In this document: in pieces, positions 63,507 to 64,000 of the stretch
Position numbering within the stretch: the first letter of the stretch is position 1
Layout of the letters: every line of letters begins with the position of its first letter
NCBI RefSeq assembly: GCF_018283675.1
Contig: NZ_JAGVRK010000001.1
Location: 3,962,854-4,026,853 of the forward strand
Reading direction: 5' to 3'
Source of the DNA: Metabacillus flavus
GTDB lineage: Bacteria > Bacillota > Bacilli > Bacillales > Bacillaceae
Length of the DNA stretch: 64,000 nt
Made by a program: the position numbers and the translations under genes
The notes under the pieces: generated by a model
What the model saw: only the letters and a program-made list of their open reading frames with translations
Told to the model about the DNA's origin: nothing
The model's database searches: none

Positions 63507-63550
63507 ATATCGTTATCAACAATTCAATATCGATGAATAAATATTCAAAG

Positions 63551-63606
63551 GGTGCCGGAGTGTTTGTACAACTTCTGTACAAGGCTGCCGGCATACCTGT
63601 TTTTTT
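63551..63606 (+). terminator. Terminator-like hairpin in the dnaA leader
   Basis: GCCGG / CCGGC and TTGTACA / TGTACAA helices around a 5-base loop, followed by seven T residues, lying between the predicted dnaA promoter and the dnaA ribosome site. It has the form of an intrinsic terminator and could attenuate dnaA transcription. Confidence 0.6.
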
Positions 63607-63667
63607 CGTGACCGAAAATAAATAAAGATAGATAGAGAGTCTTGGATAAGGAGGGACAGAGCAGCTA

Positions 63668-64000
63668 ATGGAAAATATTTCGGATTTATGGACAAAGGCG
63701 CTGGGAGAGATTGAAAAAAAAATCAGCAAACCCAGTTATGATACGTGGCTCAAATCGACGAAAGCCCATGCTCTTCAGGGGGACACACTGACGATTACAG
63801 CACCAAACGAATTTGCGCGGGACTGGCTTGAGAGCCGCTACCTGCATTTAATCGCCAACATTATCTATGAATTGACGGGTGAAGAACTTGCCGTCAAATT
63901 CATTATCCCGCTGAATCAGGATGAAGAGGACTTTATTCCGAAGACACCGGCGAAGCCTCCTGAAAGAGATGGAGACAATCAGATTGAAATACCGCAGAAC
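63668..64000 (+). CDS. dnaA: Chromosomal replication initiator DnaA, N-terminal 111 codons
   Basis: Partial; continues past the right edge. The visible part is domain I ([52 protein letters not shown]) and the start of the linker domain II. DnaA binds the boxes upstream and opens the origin. An AAGGAGGGACAG tract lies about 12 bases before the ATG, slightly farther than usual. Divergent from rpmH. Confidence 0.98.
   Translation, partial: MENISDLWTKALGEIEKKISKPSYDTWLKSTKAHALQGDTLTITAPNEFARDWLESRYLHLIANIIYELTGEELAVKFIIPLNQDEEDFIPKTPAKPPERDGDNQIEIPQN

Overview
The window is about 64 kb of a spore-forming, low-to-mid GC Bacillaceae chromosome immediately left of oriC. The right end holds the first 111 codons of dnaA, a cluster of DnaA boxes, and then, reading away from the origin on the minus strand, the order rpmH, rnpA, spoIIIJ/yidC, jag, mnmE, mnmG, rsmG, noc, parA(soj), parB(spo0J), ychF, rpsF-ssb-rpsR, yybS, gdpP, rplI, dnaC, purA, tRNAs, walR-walK-walH-walI-walJ-htrA and rlmH. 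That order, together with spore genes (spoIIIJ, yyaC, a CotF-type coat protein) and Noc, points firmly to Bacillus or a close relative; the species cannot be named from sequence alone.

Layout. 1-5.4 kb: the start of an ABC ATPase, a ferredoxin-NADP reductase and a divergent iron-siderophore ABC importer, with a Fur box in front of each divergent promoter. 5.5-10.9 kb: katG, a CotF-like coat protein, an MDR oxidoreductase, a 184-bp MITE-like repeat and a Cof phosphatase. 11-21.2 kb: accessory genes (two lipoproteins, a membrane-anchored alpha/beta hydrolase, a TerD-family protein with a YiaAB-type membrane protein, an MFS exporter, a VOC protein, a DUF2202 ferritin-like protein), with decayed remnants of duplicated neighbours. 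21.3-30.8 kb: rlmH, a small CxxH/CxxC protein lying in a DnaA-box cluster, a second MITE-like copy, htrA and the WalRK operon, then an M23 cell-wall hydrolase. 31-32 kb: tRNA-Phe, Asp, Glu and Lys, with two unusual 77-bp elements, each attached to a duplicated 5' half of a tRNA. 32.2-33.5 kb: purA. 33.9-42.4 kb: a plus-strand beta-glucan utilisation cassette (LacI repressor, ABC importer, GH1, GH16-CBM) set between purA and dnaC. 42.7-64 kb: conserved origin-proximal replication, translation and chromosome-segregation genes.

How the parts fit. Most origin-proximal genes are on the minus strand, co-directional with the leftward fork. Segregation is represented by ParA, ParB and Noc, and candidate cis sites can be seen: a parS-like site inside a lipoprotein gene at 11.47 kb, a one-mismatch parS-like site in walK, and a near-consensus Noc-binding site inside soj. 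The glucan cassette looks self-contained: GH16 would cut beta-1,3-glucan outside the cell, the ABC importer would take up oligosaccharides, GH1 would hydrolyse them, and the LacI protein has a perfect palindromic operator at its own promoter and three related sites before the importer.

The least explained structures are the paired tRNA-half/77-bp elements (same length, one compensatory base change in a 9-bp stem), three intergenic copies of a roughly 255-bp dimeric repeat, a promoter-plus-terminator unit near 14.8 kb that could be a small RNA or an attenuator, and an intrinsic-terminator-like hairpin in the dnaA leader. All assignments come from reading sequence and remembered family features; no database search was run.
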